NCBI RefSeq assembly: GCF_014207955.1
Contig: NZ_JACHLK010000003.1
Location: 434,001-498,000, forward strand
Source: Acidovorax soli
GTDB lineage: Bacteria > Pseudomonadota > Gammaproteobacteria > Burkholderiales > Burkholderiaceae_C
Reading direction: 5' to 3'
DNA length: 64,000 bases
A program made the position numbers and the translations under genes. The notes beneath the pieces were generated by a model, which worked only from the letters and a program-made list of their open reading frames with translations, did not search any database and was not told the origin of the DNA. Numbering within the stretch: position 1 is the first letter of the stretch; every line of letters starts with the position of its first letter. Shown here in pieces: positions 41,033 to 50,353 of the stretch.

Positions 41033-41764
41033 ATGGCACGTACCAAATCCCCTGATTCCATCTCGCCCGAGGCGTCCCCTGCAGCGCCGCGCAAGCGCGC
41101 CACCGGCAAGGCCCTGGCCGGCGCCAACGACCAACTGGCCCCGAACCGGCAGGCCAACATCCTGCAGGCGGCCGAGCGGCTGTTTGCGGCACGCGGCTTC
41201 CACGGCGTGTCGATACGCGACATTGCCGACGAGGCCGGCGTGCCGCTGGCCCTGGTGGGCTACTACTACGGCCCCAAGCTGTCGCTGTACCACGCGATCT
41301 TTCGCGCGCATGCGGGCTACATCGACGTGCGGCTGCAGTCGCTGGCCGAGGCCCAGCGCGCCGCCGCGCCCGAGCACCTGCTGGACGAGATCGTCAAGGC
41401 CTTTGTGCTGCCGGTGCTGGAGGTGGCGAGCCAGCCCGCAGGCCAGCACTTCCTGCGGCTGCTGTCGCGCGGCATGAGCGACCACCTGGAGGAGGACGAG
41501 CCCATCATTCGCGAGCTGTTCGACCCGCTCGCGCATTCGTTCATCGACGCCATTGCCAGCGCCCTGCCCCAGGCCACGCGCGGCCAGGTGGCCTGGTGCT
41601 ACCAGTTCGCGCTGGGTGCGCTGCTGCACCATGTGAACGACCGGCGCATCGAGCGCCTGTCGTTCGGCCAGAACCAGCCCGGCGACGCGGCCACAGCCGG
41701 GCCGCTGCTGGTGCGCTTCATCGCCCACGGCATGCGCGGCGCCTGCAGCGGCCCGGTGCACTGA
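41033..41764 (+). CDS. TetR-family regulator
   Basis: This encodes 243 residues. The TetR HTH (about 45-90) includes ILQAAERLFAARGFHGVSIR, DIADEAGVPLALVGYYYGPK. A C-terminal ligand domain of the TetR_C type follows (FDPLAHSFIDAIASALPQAT). The start is ATG 41033 beside the operator repeats. It probably represses itself and the TctC-cyclase-FAH operon. The ligand is unknown. Confidence 0.87.
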   Translation: MARTKSPDSISPEASPAAPRKRATGKALAGANDQLAPNRQANILQAAERLFAARGFHGVSIRDIADEAGVPLALVGYYYGPKLSLYHAIFRAHAGYIDVRLQSLAEAQRAAAPEHLLDEIVKAFVLPVLEVASQPAGQHFLRLLSRGMSDHLEEDEPIIRELFDPLAHSFIDAIASALPQATRGQVAWCYQFALGALLHHVNDRRIERLSFGQNQPGDAATAGPLLVRFIAHGMRGACSGPVH

Positions 41765-41837
41765 TGGCCCCGCAGTCCATGCGCCAGACCGGCGCGCCCT
41801 GACGCGGCGCCTGCCGCCCCACGACCGTTCTGCAACA

Positions 41838-41859
41838 CGCCGGTGGCATGCCACCGGCG
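41838..41859. repeat. Perfect 22-bp palindrome downstream of the TetR gene
   Basis: The arms CGCCGGTGGCA and TGCCACCGGCG are perfectly complementary with no spacer. No T-run follows. It may be an RNA hairpin ending the TetR transcript or a protein-binding site. The rest of 41765-42032 (268 bp before the porin) holds nothing else I can name. Confidence 0.5.
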
Positions 41860-42032
41860 CGTGAGCCTGCGCGCGCCGCTGCGCCCCCAGCAGCAGCGCC
41901 AGCGATAGCGCCTGCCCGGCGCTCCATCCACCCACGCCCCGCCCCCCGGAACGCCCGCTCTGCGAGCGCGCCGTGGACAGGTGCGGCCCATCCCGCCTTC
42001 AACCATTCCCAACCAACGACAGGAGACACGCC

Positions 42033-43175
42033 ATGAAATACCCCCTTCTCACCCCTGCCCTGCTGGCCAGTGCGCTGGCCACCTTCAACGCCACCCCAGT
42101 CCAGGCACAGCCCGCCGCCGGCCCGGGCCTGCAGCTCTATGGCCTGGTGGATGCCGCCGTGGGCCGCTTCGAGGGCGCAGCCGCTGGCGTGAATGCGCAG
42201 GACCGGGCCATCCGCAAGCTCGAAGGCGGCGGCATGTCCACCAGCCACTGGGGCGTGCGCGGCAACGAGGACCTGGGTGGCGGGCTCACGGCGGCGTTCG
42301 AGCTGTCGTCCTTCCTGCGCAACGACTCGGGTGCCAGCGGGCGCAGCGATGCCCTGCCCGCCCCGGTGAACGTGGCGGCCGACCCGGTGTTCTCGCGTGC
42401 GGCCTGGGTGGGGCTGGCGCACCCGGCCTGGGGGCGCGTGCGCCTGGGCAATGTCACCTCGCTGCTGTTCCTGAACAGCATCACCTCCAATGCCTTTGGT
42501 GACTCCACCGTGTTCGGGCCGCTGAACCTGGTGACTTTCATCGGTGCGCCGCTCACGGGCGGTACGGGCTGGGCGAACTCCGTGGTGTACGACAGCCCCA
42601 CCTGGGCGGGCGTGAGCGCATCGGCGGCGCATGCGCTGTCAGAGGGCCAGGGCGGAGGCAACAGCGCCGTGCGCGTGGCCTACGGCCAGGGGCCGTTCGC
42701 AGCCTCGGTGGCCTGGCAAAGCGTGGCGAAGAACCCGGCCACCTTTGCCGATGGCACCTCGCCCAACGACACGCGGGCCTGGCAGCTCGCGGCCTCGTAC
42801 GACTTCACGGCAGTGAAGGTGTTTGCCCATGTCGGCCGCATCCAGAACCGGGGGACGGCCGCCGTGCCACTCGACGTGGGCTACCGCGTGTGGGATGTGA
42901 GTGCCGCTGTGCCGCTGGGCGCAGGCCGGCTGCTGGCCGGCTATGCATCGCGCCGCACGGGCGATGCCGTGGGGCCGGTGCCGGCCACCGTGGCCGGGGG
43001 CAATGTGCAGCGCAGGGTCTTCACGGTGGGGTACGACCATTTCCTGTCGAAGCGCACCGACATCTACCTCATGGCGATGCGCGACAGCACGCGCACGCAG
43101 ACCTTGCCGGCGCCGCCGCGTGTGCTCGATGCGCAGGGCACCAGCTTCGCGCTGGGCATGCGGCACCGCTTCTGA
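42033..43175 (+). CDS. Gram-negative general porin (OmpC/Omp32-like)
   Basis: This encodes 380 residues. A signal peptide (KYPLLTPALLASALATF to VQA) precedes a beta-barrel of the betaproteobacterial porin type: LQLYGLVDAAVGRFEG, STSHWGVRGNEDLGGGLTAA, FELSSFLRND. The protein ends with the canonical C-terminal Phe (LGMRHRF). It forms an outer-membrane diffusion channel. An AGGAG sits before ATG 42033. It may serve the neighbouring uptake systems but has no operon partner. Confidence 0.88.
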   Translation: MKYPLLTPALLASALATFNATPVQAQPAAGPGLQLYGLVDAAVGRFEGAAAGVNAQDRAIRKLEGGGMSTSHWGVRGNEDLGGGLTAAFELSSFLRNDSGASGRSDALPAPVNVAADPVFSRAAWVGLAHPAWGRVRLGNVTSLLFLNSITSNAFGDSTVFGPLNLVTFIGAPLTGGTGWANSVVYDSPTWAGVSASAAHALSEGQGGGNSAVRVAYGQGPFAASVAWQSVAKNPATFADGTSPNDTRAWQLAASYDFTAVKVFAHVGRIQNRGTAAVPLDVGYRVWDVSAAVPLGAGRLLAGYASRRTGDAVGPVPATVAGGNVQRRVFTVGYDHFLSKRTDIYLMAMRDSTRTQTLPAPPRVLDAQGTSFALGMRHRF

Positions 43176-43178
43176 GGA

Positions 43179-43991
43179 TCAGATGGCCAGGGCGCCGTTG
43201 GGATCATCCACCCACTGGCGCTGCACGCAGTGGAAGGCCGTGGTCTCTGGGTCATAGTCCCAGCGCGAGGCCCAGCGCTGCGCCTTGTCGGGGCTCCCCG
43301 GGTCGGCCTCGTGGCTCAGGATGACCAGGCTGTTGGGGTAGCCGTGGCGCAACCGGTGCGACACGGCCGTGCCGGCCTGGCTGACCCACAGGCCCGGCAG
43401 CGGCTGCAGCAGGCCGGCGGCATGGGCGTGGCCCGAGAGCAGCATCTGCGCGCCCGCATCGCGCCAGCGCAGCAGGGCTTCCTCGGCACGCGCGGGGCGG
43501 TGGGCCTTGTCCTGCGCATTGCGGGCCGTGAGCGGATGGTGGGCGACGACGATGCGCCAGGGCTCCTCGTAGGCCTCGGCCAGCTCTTTCTCGACGCGGG
43601 CGATCTGGGCGCCCGACAGGCTGCCCCGCTCATGGCGCCAGGGGCGCGTGGTGTTCACCCCGACGATGAAGAAGCGGCCCAGTTGGCGCACGGGCTCCAG
43701 GTCGGGGCCGAACTCCTGCCCGAAGCGCTGGTAGGCGCGGCCCCAGCGCAGCCACCAGGCAAACAGCGGCAGATCGTGGTTGCCGGGCAGCACCACCGCG
43801 GCACCCGCATCGAGGCCCCGGATGAAGCTGGCAGCCTGGGCGAATTGCTCCGGGGTGGCGCGCTGCGTGACGTCGCCCGAAACCACCACCACCGACACTC
43901 CGAGCTGGCGCGCCAGCGCCTGCACCGCGCGGCAGACCACGGGTTCGTGGGCACCAAAGTGCAGGTCGGACAGATGCATCAGTACGGACAT
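43179..43991 (-). CDS. Metallophosphoesterase
   Basis: This encodes 270 residues of the calcineurin-like fold with all metal motifs: HLSDLHFG (DxH), VVSGDVTQRA (GDxx), LPGNHDLP (GNHD), VVAHHP and LSGHAHA (GHxH). It resembles CpdA-like cyclic nucleotide phosphodiesterases; a cAMP-degrading role would be notable near the cyclase gene, but other phosphoesters are equally possible. It ends 3 bp after the porin gene, convergent. Confidence 0.82.
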   Translation of the reverse strand: MSVLMHLSDLHFGAHEPVVCRAVQALARQLGVSVVVVSGDVTQRATPEQFAQAASFIRGLDAGAAVVLPGNHDLPLFAWWLRWGRAYQRFGQEFGPDLEPVRQLGRFFIVGVNTTRPWRHERGSLSGAQIARVEKELAEAYEEPWRIVVAHHPLTARNAQDKAHRPARAEEALLRWRDAGAQMLLSGHAHAAGLLQPLPGLWVSQAGTAVSHRLRHGYPNSLVILSHEADPGSPDKAQRWASRWDYDPETTAFHCVQRQWVDDPNGALAI

Positions 43992-44031
43992 GGGCGTAGG
44001 GTACAGGCGCGGGGCGGTATCAGTCCACCTT

Positions 44032-45129
44032 TCAGCCCGGCGCCGCGGCGGTGGCCCCCAGCACAGGCAGGGGCACCGCGGCAGGGGCCACGGGTGCCTC
44101 GGCGGTCACGCTCTCCTGCACCGCTTGCGGGGCGGCCGCGGGGTCGCGGTCGAGGGTGGTGCGGGTGACCAGCCACAGCGGCCTGTCGTGCACGCGAAAA
44201 CGCAGCGGCGGCGCCATCCACTCGCGCTCGCCGTCGAAGGCCACCTTCACCTGCGCGGGGCGCCAGCTGGCCGGGGCCACGGTCATCTCGGCGCAGGCCA
44301 TGCTCACCACGGCCGGGTCGCGCGCGAGCTGGCCCGTGGCGGCGTTCCATACCGTGCGGGCCACGGCCCGGCGGTGCTGGGGCTGCAGCAGGATGACCGC
44401 CAGTTGACCGCCTTCGGCGACCGACTTCGCTTGCGCCACCCCCATGCGATCGAGCTGCAGCGGGTTGTTGCCCACGAACAGCGTAGTGACCAGGTGTTCC
44501 TCCTGCTGGGCCTGCGCGCCTTCGTGCGTGCGCAGGATCACGCGCCAGCGGCGCCCGCCGGCGGGGCGGAACATGCTCCACACGGCCGACAGGATGGCCA
44601 CCATGCGCGAGCGGCCAAAGCGCTTGGAGGCCATTTCGCGCTCGGCCAGCAGGCGCGGGTACAGGCCCACGGCGGCATTCACGACGAACATGCGGTCGTT
44701 GACGAAACCCACCTGCACAGGGCGCATGTCACCCTGCTCCATGGCGCGCAGCATGTCCTGCACGGCCACCTCGGGATCGAGCGCGAGGCCATGCTCGCGG
44801 CTGAAGTAGTTGAAGGTGCCCATGGGGATCACCCCCATGGGCACGCCCGCCTGCAGCGCCGCAGAGGCCACAGCATTGATGGTGCCGTCGCCGCCCGCGG
44901 CCACCACCAGCCCGGCATCGGCCTGGGCTGCGCGCACGGCCGAGTAGGCCAGGTCGACGATATCGCCGCGCTGGTCGGGCACATGCCACACCACATCGTG
45001 CGCATGCGCCGCGAAGGCGCCTTCGAGCTTGGCGCGCACCAGGTCGAAGTCGGCACCAGGGCGCTTGGGCACCACGAGGTGGATGCGCCCATGGGGATGG
45101 ACGGCAGGAGGGCGTTCGGCAATGGTCAT
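44032..45129 (-). CDS. Diacylglycerol kinase-like lipid kinase (DAGK catalytic domain)
   Basis: This encodes 365 residues. The catalytic signature AAGGDGTINAVASAAL (GGDGT) is followed by MGVIPMGTFNYFSREHG and the product-side FVGNNPLQLDRMGVA. This is the YegS/DgkB-like soluble lipid kinase group. The C-terminal tail of about 60 residues is Ala/Pro/Val-rich and not conserved. Start ATG 45129. It lies on the opposite strand to a PAP2 phosphatase gene 237 bp away, a plausible functional pair in lipid phosphate turnover. Confidence 0.82.
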   Translation of the reverse strand: MTIAERPPAVHPHGRIHLVVPKRPGADFDLVRAKLEGAFAAHAHDVVWHVPDQRGDIVDLAYSAVRAAQADAGLVVAAGGDGTINAVASAALQAGVPMGVIPMGTFNYFSREHGLALDPEVAVQDMLRAMEQGDMRPVQVGFVNDRMFVVNAAVGLYPRLLAEREMASKRFGRSRMVAILSAVWSMFRPAGGRRWRVILRTHEGAQAQQEEHLVTTLFVGNNPLQLDRMGVAQAKSVAEGGQLAVILLQPQHRRAVARTVWNAATGQLARDPAVVSMACAEMTVAPASWRPAQVKVAFDGEREWMAPPLRFRVHDRPLWLVTRTTLDRDPAAAPQAVQESVTAEAPVAPAAVPLPVLGATAAAPG

Positions 45130-45365
45130 GGGTGCATGAAAACAGGCATGGGTCGGCGGCACGGGAGAACCATGATGGCACCGCCACCGGGTGATGGTGC
45201 CCGGCCCGCAGGCCAGGGCCTGTCAGCCACGGCGCTGTGCGCTTGTCGGCGCCTTGTCCTACATTCACAGCGGTTGCAAAGGGCTGTTGCGCGATGGGGT
45301 ACAACCGGCACCCTTGCATGTTCCCATGACTTTTTCCGCATGCCCCTGACGAAAGCGCCGCCCCC

Positions 45366-46232
45366 ATGATGATGCCGGATGCCCTTGCCATAGGCACCCT
45401 GGTTGCCAGCTCCCCGCTGGGCTGGTGGCTCGCAGGGCTGGTCCTGGCCAGTTTGGTAGGGCCCGCATCGCTGTGGGGATTGCGCGCGCTGCGCCGCCAT
45501 GGCGGCCCCTTGCTGCACAAGGCACTGCCCACCCTCACGCCCATCGATGCGCGCTGGGTACTGCTGGCCGGGATGGCCGCAGCGGCCTGCGCCATGGTGC
45601 TGGCAGGCAGCGTGATGGCCGAGCTGGCCGAGAGCGGCAGCGAACGCGGCGCCAACGACTGGGGCGCGGTGGACGACGCGATTGCAGCCGGCCTGCGCCT
45701 GCAGGCGCCCGCCGAGGTGCTGCGGCTCTTCGCCACCCTGACCCACCTGGGCGACACCGCCGTGCTCACCACCTTGACCGCCGTGGTGGGTGCCGCGCTG
45801 TGGTGGCATGGCCAGCGGCTGCTGGCCACGGGCTGGCTGGCGGCCCTGGCGGGCAACGGGGCGCTGACGCGCATCCTGAAAAGCATCTTCGAACGTGCCC
45901 GGCCCGAGCACCTGCACCACGGCGTGGCCCAGGCCGATGGCTACAGCTTCCCCAGCGGGCACAGCAGTGCCTCGATGGTGGCCTACACCCTGCTGGCCTA
46001 CCTGGCCACGCGCCTGCTGCCCGCGCGCTGGCACATGCCCTGTGCGGTGCTGGCCGGCATGCTGGTCTTCACCACGGGCTGGAGCCGCATGGTGCTGCAG
46101 GTGCACTACGCCAGCGACGTGCTCGCGGGCTGGCTGCTGGGCGGCACCTGGATGGTGTGCACGGTGCTGGTGATCGAGAGCGTGGCCCGCTGGCGCCAGG
46201 CAGCGCCGGCCGCCACGCCCGCGCGCAGCTGA
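45366..46232 (+). CDS. PAP2-family membrane phosphatase
   Basis: This encodes 288 residues with about six membrane segments. The three PAP2 active-site motifs are present: KSIFERARP (KX6RP), FPSGHSSAS (PSGH) and SRMVLQVHYASDVLAG (SRX5HX3D). It would dephosphorylate lipid phosphates such as phosphatidic acid or undecaprenyl-PP at the periplasmic side. ATG codons at 45366 and 45369 are both possible. It is divergent from the lipid-kinase gene; the 236 bp between them show no clear promoter. Confidence 0.87.
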   Translation: MMMPDALAIGTLVASSPLGWWLAGLVLASLVGPASLWGLRALRRHGGPLLHKALPTLTPIDARWVLLAGMAAAACAMVLAGSVMAELAESGSERGANDWGAVDDAIAAGLRLQAPAEVLRLFATLTHLGDTAVLTTLTAVVGAALWWHGQRLLATGWLAALAGNGALTRILKSIFERARPEHLHHGVAQADGYSFPSGHSSASMVAYTLLAYLATRLLPARWHMPCAVLAGMLVFTTGWSRMVLQVHYASDVLAGWLLGGTWMVCTVLVIESVARWRQAAPAATPARS

Positions 46233-46251
46233 GTACAGCCGCGCTGCATGC

Positions 46252-48108
46252 TCAGCGCAGCACCGGCAGCACCACCCGGGAGGGCCGGCCGGCCCCCATG
46301 TGCACGCTGTTGCGCGCCACCACGCGCGGCCCGGCGCTCCCCTCGGGCGCGCCGGTGTTGGGGTTCACATCGAAGCGGGGGAAGTTGCTGCTCGATACGT
46401 CCAGCCGGATGCGGTGCCCCTTGCGGAACAGGTTGGAAGTGGGCATGGGCTCGATGCTGATCTGCACCACCTCGCCCGGCTGCATCATCTCGGGCGACTC
46501 CCACGAGCGCCGGTAGCGGCAACGCAGAATGCCGTCGGTGAGGTTCATGGCGTAGCCTTCGGGGTAGTCTTCGCTGGGCGGGTACAGGTCGATCAGCTTG
46601 GCGGTGAAGTCGGTGTCGGGCGCCGTGGAAGACACCCACAGCTCGATGGTGATGGGGCCCGAAACCTCCAGATCGTCCTGCAGCACCGGTGTCTGGAAGA
46701 CCAGCACATCGGGCCGCTGCGCCAGCGGGCCGTAAGGGGCCTGGGCACCGAAGGTCTGCGCGCTGCTGCGCTGGTCGTAGGCGCCCGCCACCATCAGGGG
46801 TTCGCCCGAGGTGATGGAGCCACCCAGCGTGGGCACCGGGCATGCGGGGTCGAAATCAAAGGCCAGCACATCGCCACGCCCTGGCGCCTGGGGTGACAGG
46901 CTGCCATCGGCCCCCAGGTACCAGGGAACGAAATCGGTACCGGGCAGGGGCCAGCGGCTGGCACTGCGCCAAGAGCCCCCATGGTCCAGCCGCCCCTCAG
47001 GTGTGCGCCGCCCCGAGCCGCCGCCCATGCGGAAGTAGCGCACGCCCTCGTCCAGGCCCTGCGGCAGGGGTGCGCCCTTGAGCCAGTGGTCGAACCAGGC
47101 CAGCCGCATGGCCACGTAGTCGGGCGCCAGCGCCCCATCGAGCACAGCGGCGGGGCCGAAGTCCACGTCGCCGGCGTACGGCACGCTGCGCTCGCCATGC
47201 GTCCAGGGACCGAGCACCATGCGCACGCCCTGGTTACCGCGCTGGGCCAGCCCGAGATAGTTGTCGGTGGTGGTCTGCGCATAAGGGTCCCACCAGCCGC
47301 ACATCAGCATCACGGCCACGCCGTCGAGCGCGCCGTAGTGGCCCGCTGCGTACAGCTCGGGCTGGCGCCAGTAGGCGTCGAAGGCACCGCGCTCCCATTG
47401 GCCGAAGAGGTAGTCCTCGTACTCGGGCGCCCACTGCAGGGGCGAGTCGCCGCGCGACCAGGGCAGGCGCAGGAACCACTCGCCGATGTCGGCCTGCGCC
47501 AGGGCCTGGCGTGCGGCTTCGCCGAGCTGGGTGCTGCCGCTGCAGGCATTGCGCAGCGCCCAGACGGCCTGCTTGAGCTCGAACGCACCTCCGTGCCGTA
47601 TGCCGCCGCGGTAGGCATTGGCAAAGCCCCCGCATTCGAGGAACATGGCCTTGAGCCCGACAGGCCGCTGGCTGGCCAGCGCGGTCTGGGTATGGGCTGC
47701 GTACGACAGGCCGTAGGTGCCCACGGCGCCGTTGCACCAGGGCTGGGCTGTGATCCATTGCAGGGTGTCGGCTCCGTCGTGGGCCTCGCCCAGGTACTTG
47801 GTGAACAGGCCTTCGGAATCGAAGCGGCCACGGCAGTCCTGCACCACCACGGCGTAGCCGGCCTTGGCAAAACGCGCGGCCACTTCGCCACGGCGCATGG
47901 GCGACGGATTGGCGGCGGTGCGCTCGCGCCGGGTCTCGGCGTTCTTGCCGTAAGGGGTGCGCTCCAGCAGCACGGGCAGCGGTCCCGCCATGCCAGCAGG
48001 CAGGTACAGGTCGGTGGCCAGGTGCACGCCATCGCGCATGGGCACGCGGTGGGTGTGCCGGGTCACGCCGCCGTGCGTGGCGGCGGCAGTCTGGGAAATC
48101 TGGGTCAT
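46252..48108 (-). CDS. CocE/NonD family alpha/beta hydrolase (X-Pro dipeptidyl-peptidase type)
   Basis: This encodes 618 residues. The N-terminal alpha/beta-hydrolase has the nucleophile Ser in GTYGLSYAAHTQT (GxSYxA), acid in MCGWWDPYAQ and His in MVLGPWTHGE. A C-terminal jelly-roll (PepX_C) domain follows (VSGPITIELWVSSTAPDTDF; GHRIRLDVSSSNFPRFD). It would hydrolyse an ester or amide. Start ATG 48108. It is the last gene of a porin-TctC-hydrolase unit, so a carboxylic ester or acylated acid is a fair guess. Confidence 0.85.
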   Translation of the reverse strand: MTQISQTAAATHGGVTRHTHRVPMRDGVHLATDLYLPAGMAGPLPVLLERTPYGKNAETRRERTAANPSPMRRGEVAARFAKAGYAVVVQDCRGRFDSEGLFTKYLGEAHDGADTLQWITAQPWCNGAVGTYGLSYAAHTQTALASQRPVGLKAMFLECGGFANAYRGGIRHGGAFELKQAVWALRNACSGSTQLGEAARQALAQADIGEWFLRLPWSRGDSPLQWAPEYEDYLFGQWERGAFDAYWRQPELYAAGHYGALDGVAVMLMCGWWDPYAQTTTDNYLGLAQRGNQGVRMVLGPWTHGERSVPYAGDVDFGPAAVLDGALAPDYVAMRLAWFDHWLKGAPLPQGLDEGVRYFRMGGGSGRRTPEGRLDHGGSWRSASRWPLPGTDFVPWYLGADGSLSPQAPGRGDVLAFDFDPACPVPTLGGSITSGEPLMVAGAYDQRSSAQTFGAQAPYGPLAQRPDVLVFQTPVLQDDLEVSGPITIELWVSSTAPDTDFTAKLIDLYPPSEDYPEGYAMNLTDGILRCRYRRSWESPEMMQPGEVVQISIEPMPTSNLFRKGHRIRLDVSSSNFPRFDVNPNTGAPEGSAGPRVVARNSVHMGAGRPSRVVLPVLR

Positions 48109-48124
48109 GGAAGGGTTCCGCCGC

Positions 48125-49093
48125 TCAGTCGAGCTTGAGGTTGCGTTCCTTGACCAGCTTGGCCCAGCGCGCCGTGTCTTCCTGGATGAAGCGCGCCAGC
48201 TCCTGCGGCGTGGTGGGCGCCGGCTCGGCCCCCTGGGCCACGAGCAGGTTGGCCACCTCGGCATCGCCCAGCGAGGCGTTGAGCGCCCGGCTGACCTTGC
48301 TCACCACATCGGGCGGCGTGCCCGTGGGGGCGAACAGGGCGTACCAGATGTCGTACTCGAAGTCCTTCACGCCGGCCTCGGCCATGGTCGGCACCTGCGG
48401 GAAGGCGCGCGAGCGCTTGGCGCTGGCCACTGCCAGGGGCACGAGCCGGCCGGCCTTGATGTGCGCGAACACGCTGGGCACGGCGTTCATGCCCAGTTGC
48501 ACATGGCCGCCCACCAGCTCGTTCACGGCGGGGCCGCCACCCTTGTAGGGGATCTGGACCATCTTAGTGCCCGTGGCCGCCTGGAACATCTCCATCGACA
48601 GGTGGCCGGGGCTGCCATTGCCGCTGGTGCTGTAGTTCAGCGTGCCCGGGCTCTTGCGCGCCAGGTCGACCAGCTCGCGCACCGTGCGCGCCTGCAGGCC
48701 AGGGTGCGTGGTGAGGATGGGCACGTTGACCACCACCCGCCCCACGGGCACGAAGTCGCGCGAGGGGTTGTAGGAGAGCTTGCTCGACAGCAGCGGTGCC
48801 GTGACCATGCCTGAGCCCGCCCCCATGAGCAAGGTGTAGCCATCGGCCGCCGAAGAGGTGACCGCCTGGAAGCCGTGCGCACCGGGCCGGTTGTCGACGA
48901 CGACGGGCTGCCGCCATTGCTCCGACATCTTGCGCGCCACCACACGCATGGCCGTATCGGCAGCTGCCCCTGCCGGGAACGGGACCACGATGCGCACGGG
49001 CTTTTCAGGAAACTCGGCCGCCCCTGCGGCCAGGGGCTGGCCCACCAGAACGGAAAACGCCATCAGCGCGAGGACTTGCGGAATTCGGAACAT
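48125..49093 (-). CDS. Bug/TctC tripartite tricarboxylate transporter binding protein
   Basis: This encodes 322 residues. Signal peptide (MFRIPQVLALMAFSVLVG to AGAAE), then VRIVVPFPAGAAADTAMRVV, VVVDNRPGAHGFQAVTSSAA and LNYSTSGNGSPGHLSMEMF. It binds a carboxylate in the periplasm. It lies between a porin gene and a CocE-type hydrolase gene on the same strand, and no TctA/B subunits are adjacent. Start ATG 49093. Confidence 0.87.
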   Translation of the reverse strand: MFRIPQVLALMAFSVLVGQPLAAGAAEFPEKPVRIVVPFPAGAAADTAMRVVARKMSEQWRQPVVVDNRPGAHGFQAVTSSAADGYTLLMGAGSGMVTAPLLSSKLSYNPSRDFVPVGRVVVNVPILTTHPGLQARTVRELVDLARKSPGTLNYSTSGNGSPGHLSMEMFQAATGTKMVQIPYKGGGPAVNELVGGHVQLGMNAVPSVFAHIKAGRLVPLAVASAKRSRAFPQVPTMAEAGVKDFEYDIWYALFAPTGTPPDVVSKVSRALNASLGDAEVANLLVAQGAEPAPTTPQELARFIQEDTARWAKLVKERNLKLD

Positions 49094-49142
49094 GGTGCGG
49101 CTCGGGGTCGATGGCAAGAAGGAACGATGAAAGGACCGGGGT

Positions 49143-50165
49143 TCAGAAATCATGGCGCACTCCCGCACCCACGGCGCGCACGGCCACGTTGCTGCGGCTC
49201 GAATCGATGCCGTCGCGGTCGATGAAGGCCTGCAGTTCGGTGCGCTTGGACAGGGCATAGGTATACGCCACCTGCTGGCGCTTGCGCAGCCCCTGGCGCG
49301 AGGCCTGCACGTCGCGCTGCATCACATTGACCACCAGGGCGTGCTGGCCGGCGGAAAAGCGGCTGCCCACCAGCCAGTAGCCCACGTCGGCGCGTGCGGT
49401 GGCGCTGGTGGTGGCATAGCGGTCGCGGCCCAGCAGCACATAGGGCTCGACGGCGCCAAAATCGTAGCGCAGGCCTGCCTGCCATTTGCTTGCGAACTCG
49501 TTGGCCAGCAGGCCACCGGGGCGTGTGTCCTTGCCGTAGCCAATGCCCGCGGACCAGGGGCCGTCCACGTAGTTCAGGCCCAGATCGAGCGACTTGGCGC
49601 CGTTTTCCTGCTCTGGCGTTTTGGCGTCGCCGCGCAGGTAGTAGCGCGCACGCAGGTTCACACCGCCCCAGGTCGGGCTCTGGTAGCCCAGCGAATTGGA
49701 GGTGCGGTTGCGCGCATTGAGGATGGAGGTGCCGATGGCCGTGGCCCCGGCGTCGTTGGCCGCGAACGAGGTGATGCGCGTGACCTGCGAGTACAGCGGC
49801 GAGCCCGTGGGATTGGCCGAATCAAGCCGGCCCAGTGCCAGTGTGCCCAGGCCGCCGCGCAGCGCCACGTAGCTGTTGCGGAATGCGGGCGTGGTGGCGG
49901 CGCCCGAGTCGGCTTCAAGCCCCATCTCCAGGCCGAACAGCGCGGCCATGCCGTCGCCCAGGTCTTCCTTGCCGCGAAAGCCCAGGCGCGAGGCGTTGTC
50001 GCGCTCTTCCATCACGGAGCCGGCATGGCCGACCTTGACGTTGTTGACGGTAAGCCGCACCTGGCCGTAGACCTGCAGGTCTTGCGTTTGCGCTGCGGCG
50101 GGTGTGCCGGCAGACAGGAATACCAGGCCGCTGGCAGCCAGCGCGGCGGGGGAAATGGGCCTCAT
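49143..50165 (-). CDS. Gram-negative general porin (OmpC/Omp32-like)
   Basis: This encodes 340 residues. Signal peptide (MRPISPAALAASGLVFL to AAAQ), then porin strands LQVYGQVRLTVNNVKV, SRLGFRGKEDLGDGMAALFG and FRNSYVALRGGLGTLALG, ending in C-terminal Phe (AVGAGVRHDF). It is the first gene of the unit with the TctC and CocE-type genes, which suggests outer-membrane entry of the same substrate. Start ATG 50165. Confidence 0.88.
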   Translation of the reverse strand: MRPISPAALAASGLVFLSAGTPAAAQTQDLQVYGQVRLTVNNVKVGHAGSVMEERDNASRLGFRGKEDLGDGMAALFGLEMGLEADSGAATTPAFRNSYVALRGGLGTLALGRLDSANPTGSPLYSQVTRITSFAANDAGATAIGTSILNARNRTSNSLGYQSPTWGGVNLRARYYLRGDAKTPEQENGAKSLDLGLNYVDGPWSAGIGYGKDTRPGGLLANEFASKWQAGLRYDFGAVEPYVLLGRDRYATTSATARADVGYWLVGSRFSAGQHALVVNVMQRDVQASRQGLRKRQQVAYTYALSKRTELQAFIDRDGIDSSRSNVAVRAVGAGVRHDF

Positions 50166-50353
50166 GAATCTCGCTCCTCGAACAGGGTGTGGGTTCAGAC
50201 GCCACGAATTCTGTGGAGCGAGGCGGGTCCTCACAACGCTATGACAAAGCCGTATTACCCTATGCGGATTGCGGCGCGTTTGCACCCGCACGGCAGCGGT
50301 GCAAAGATGCACGCACGCACGCACCCGGCAACCCACACGGCTGACTCGCCCCC

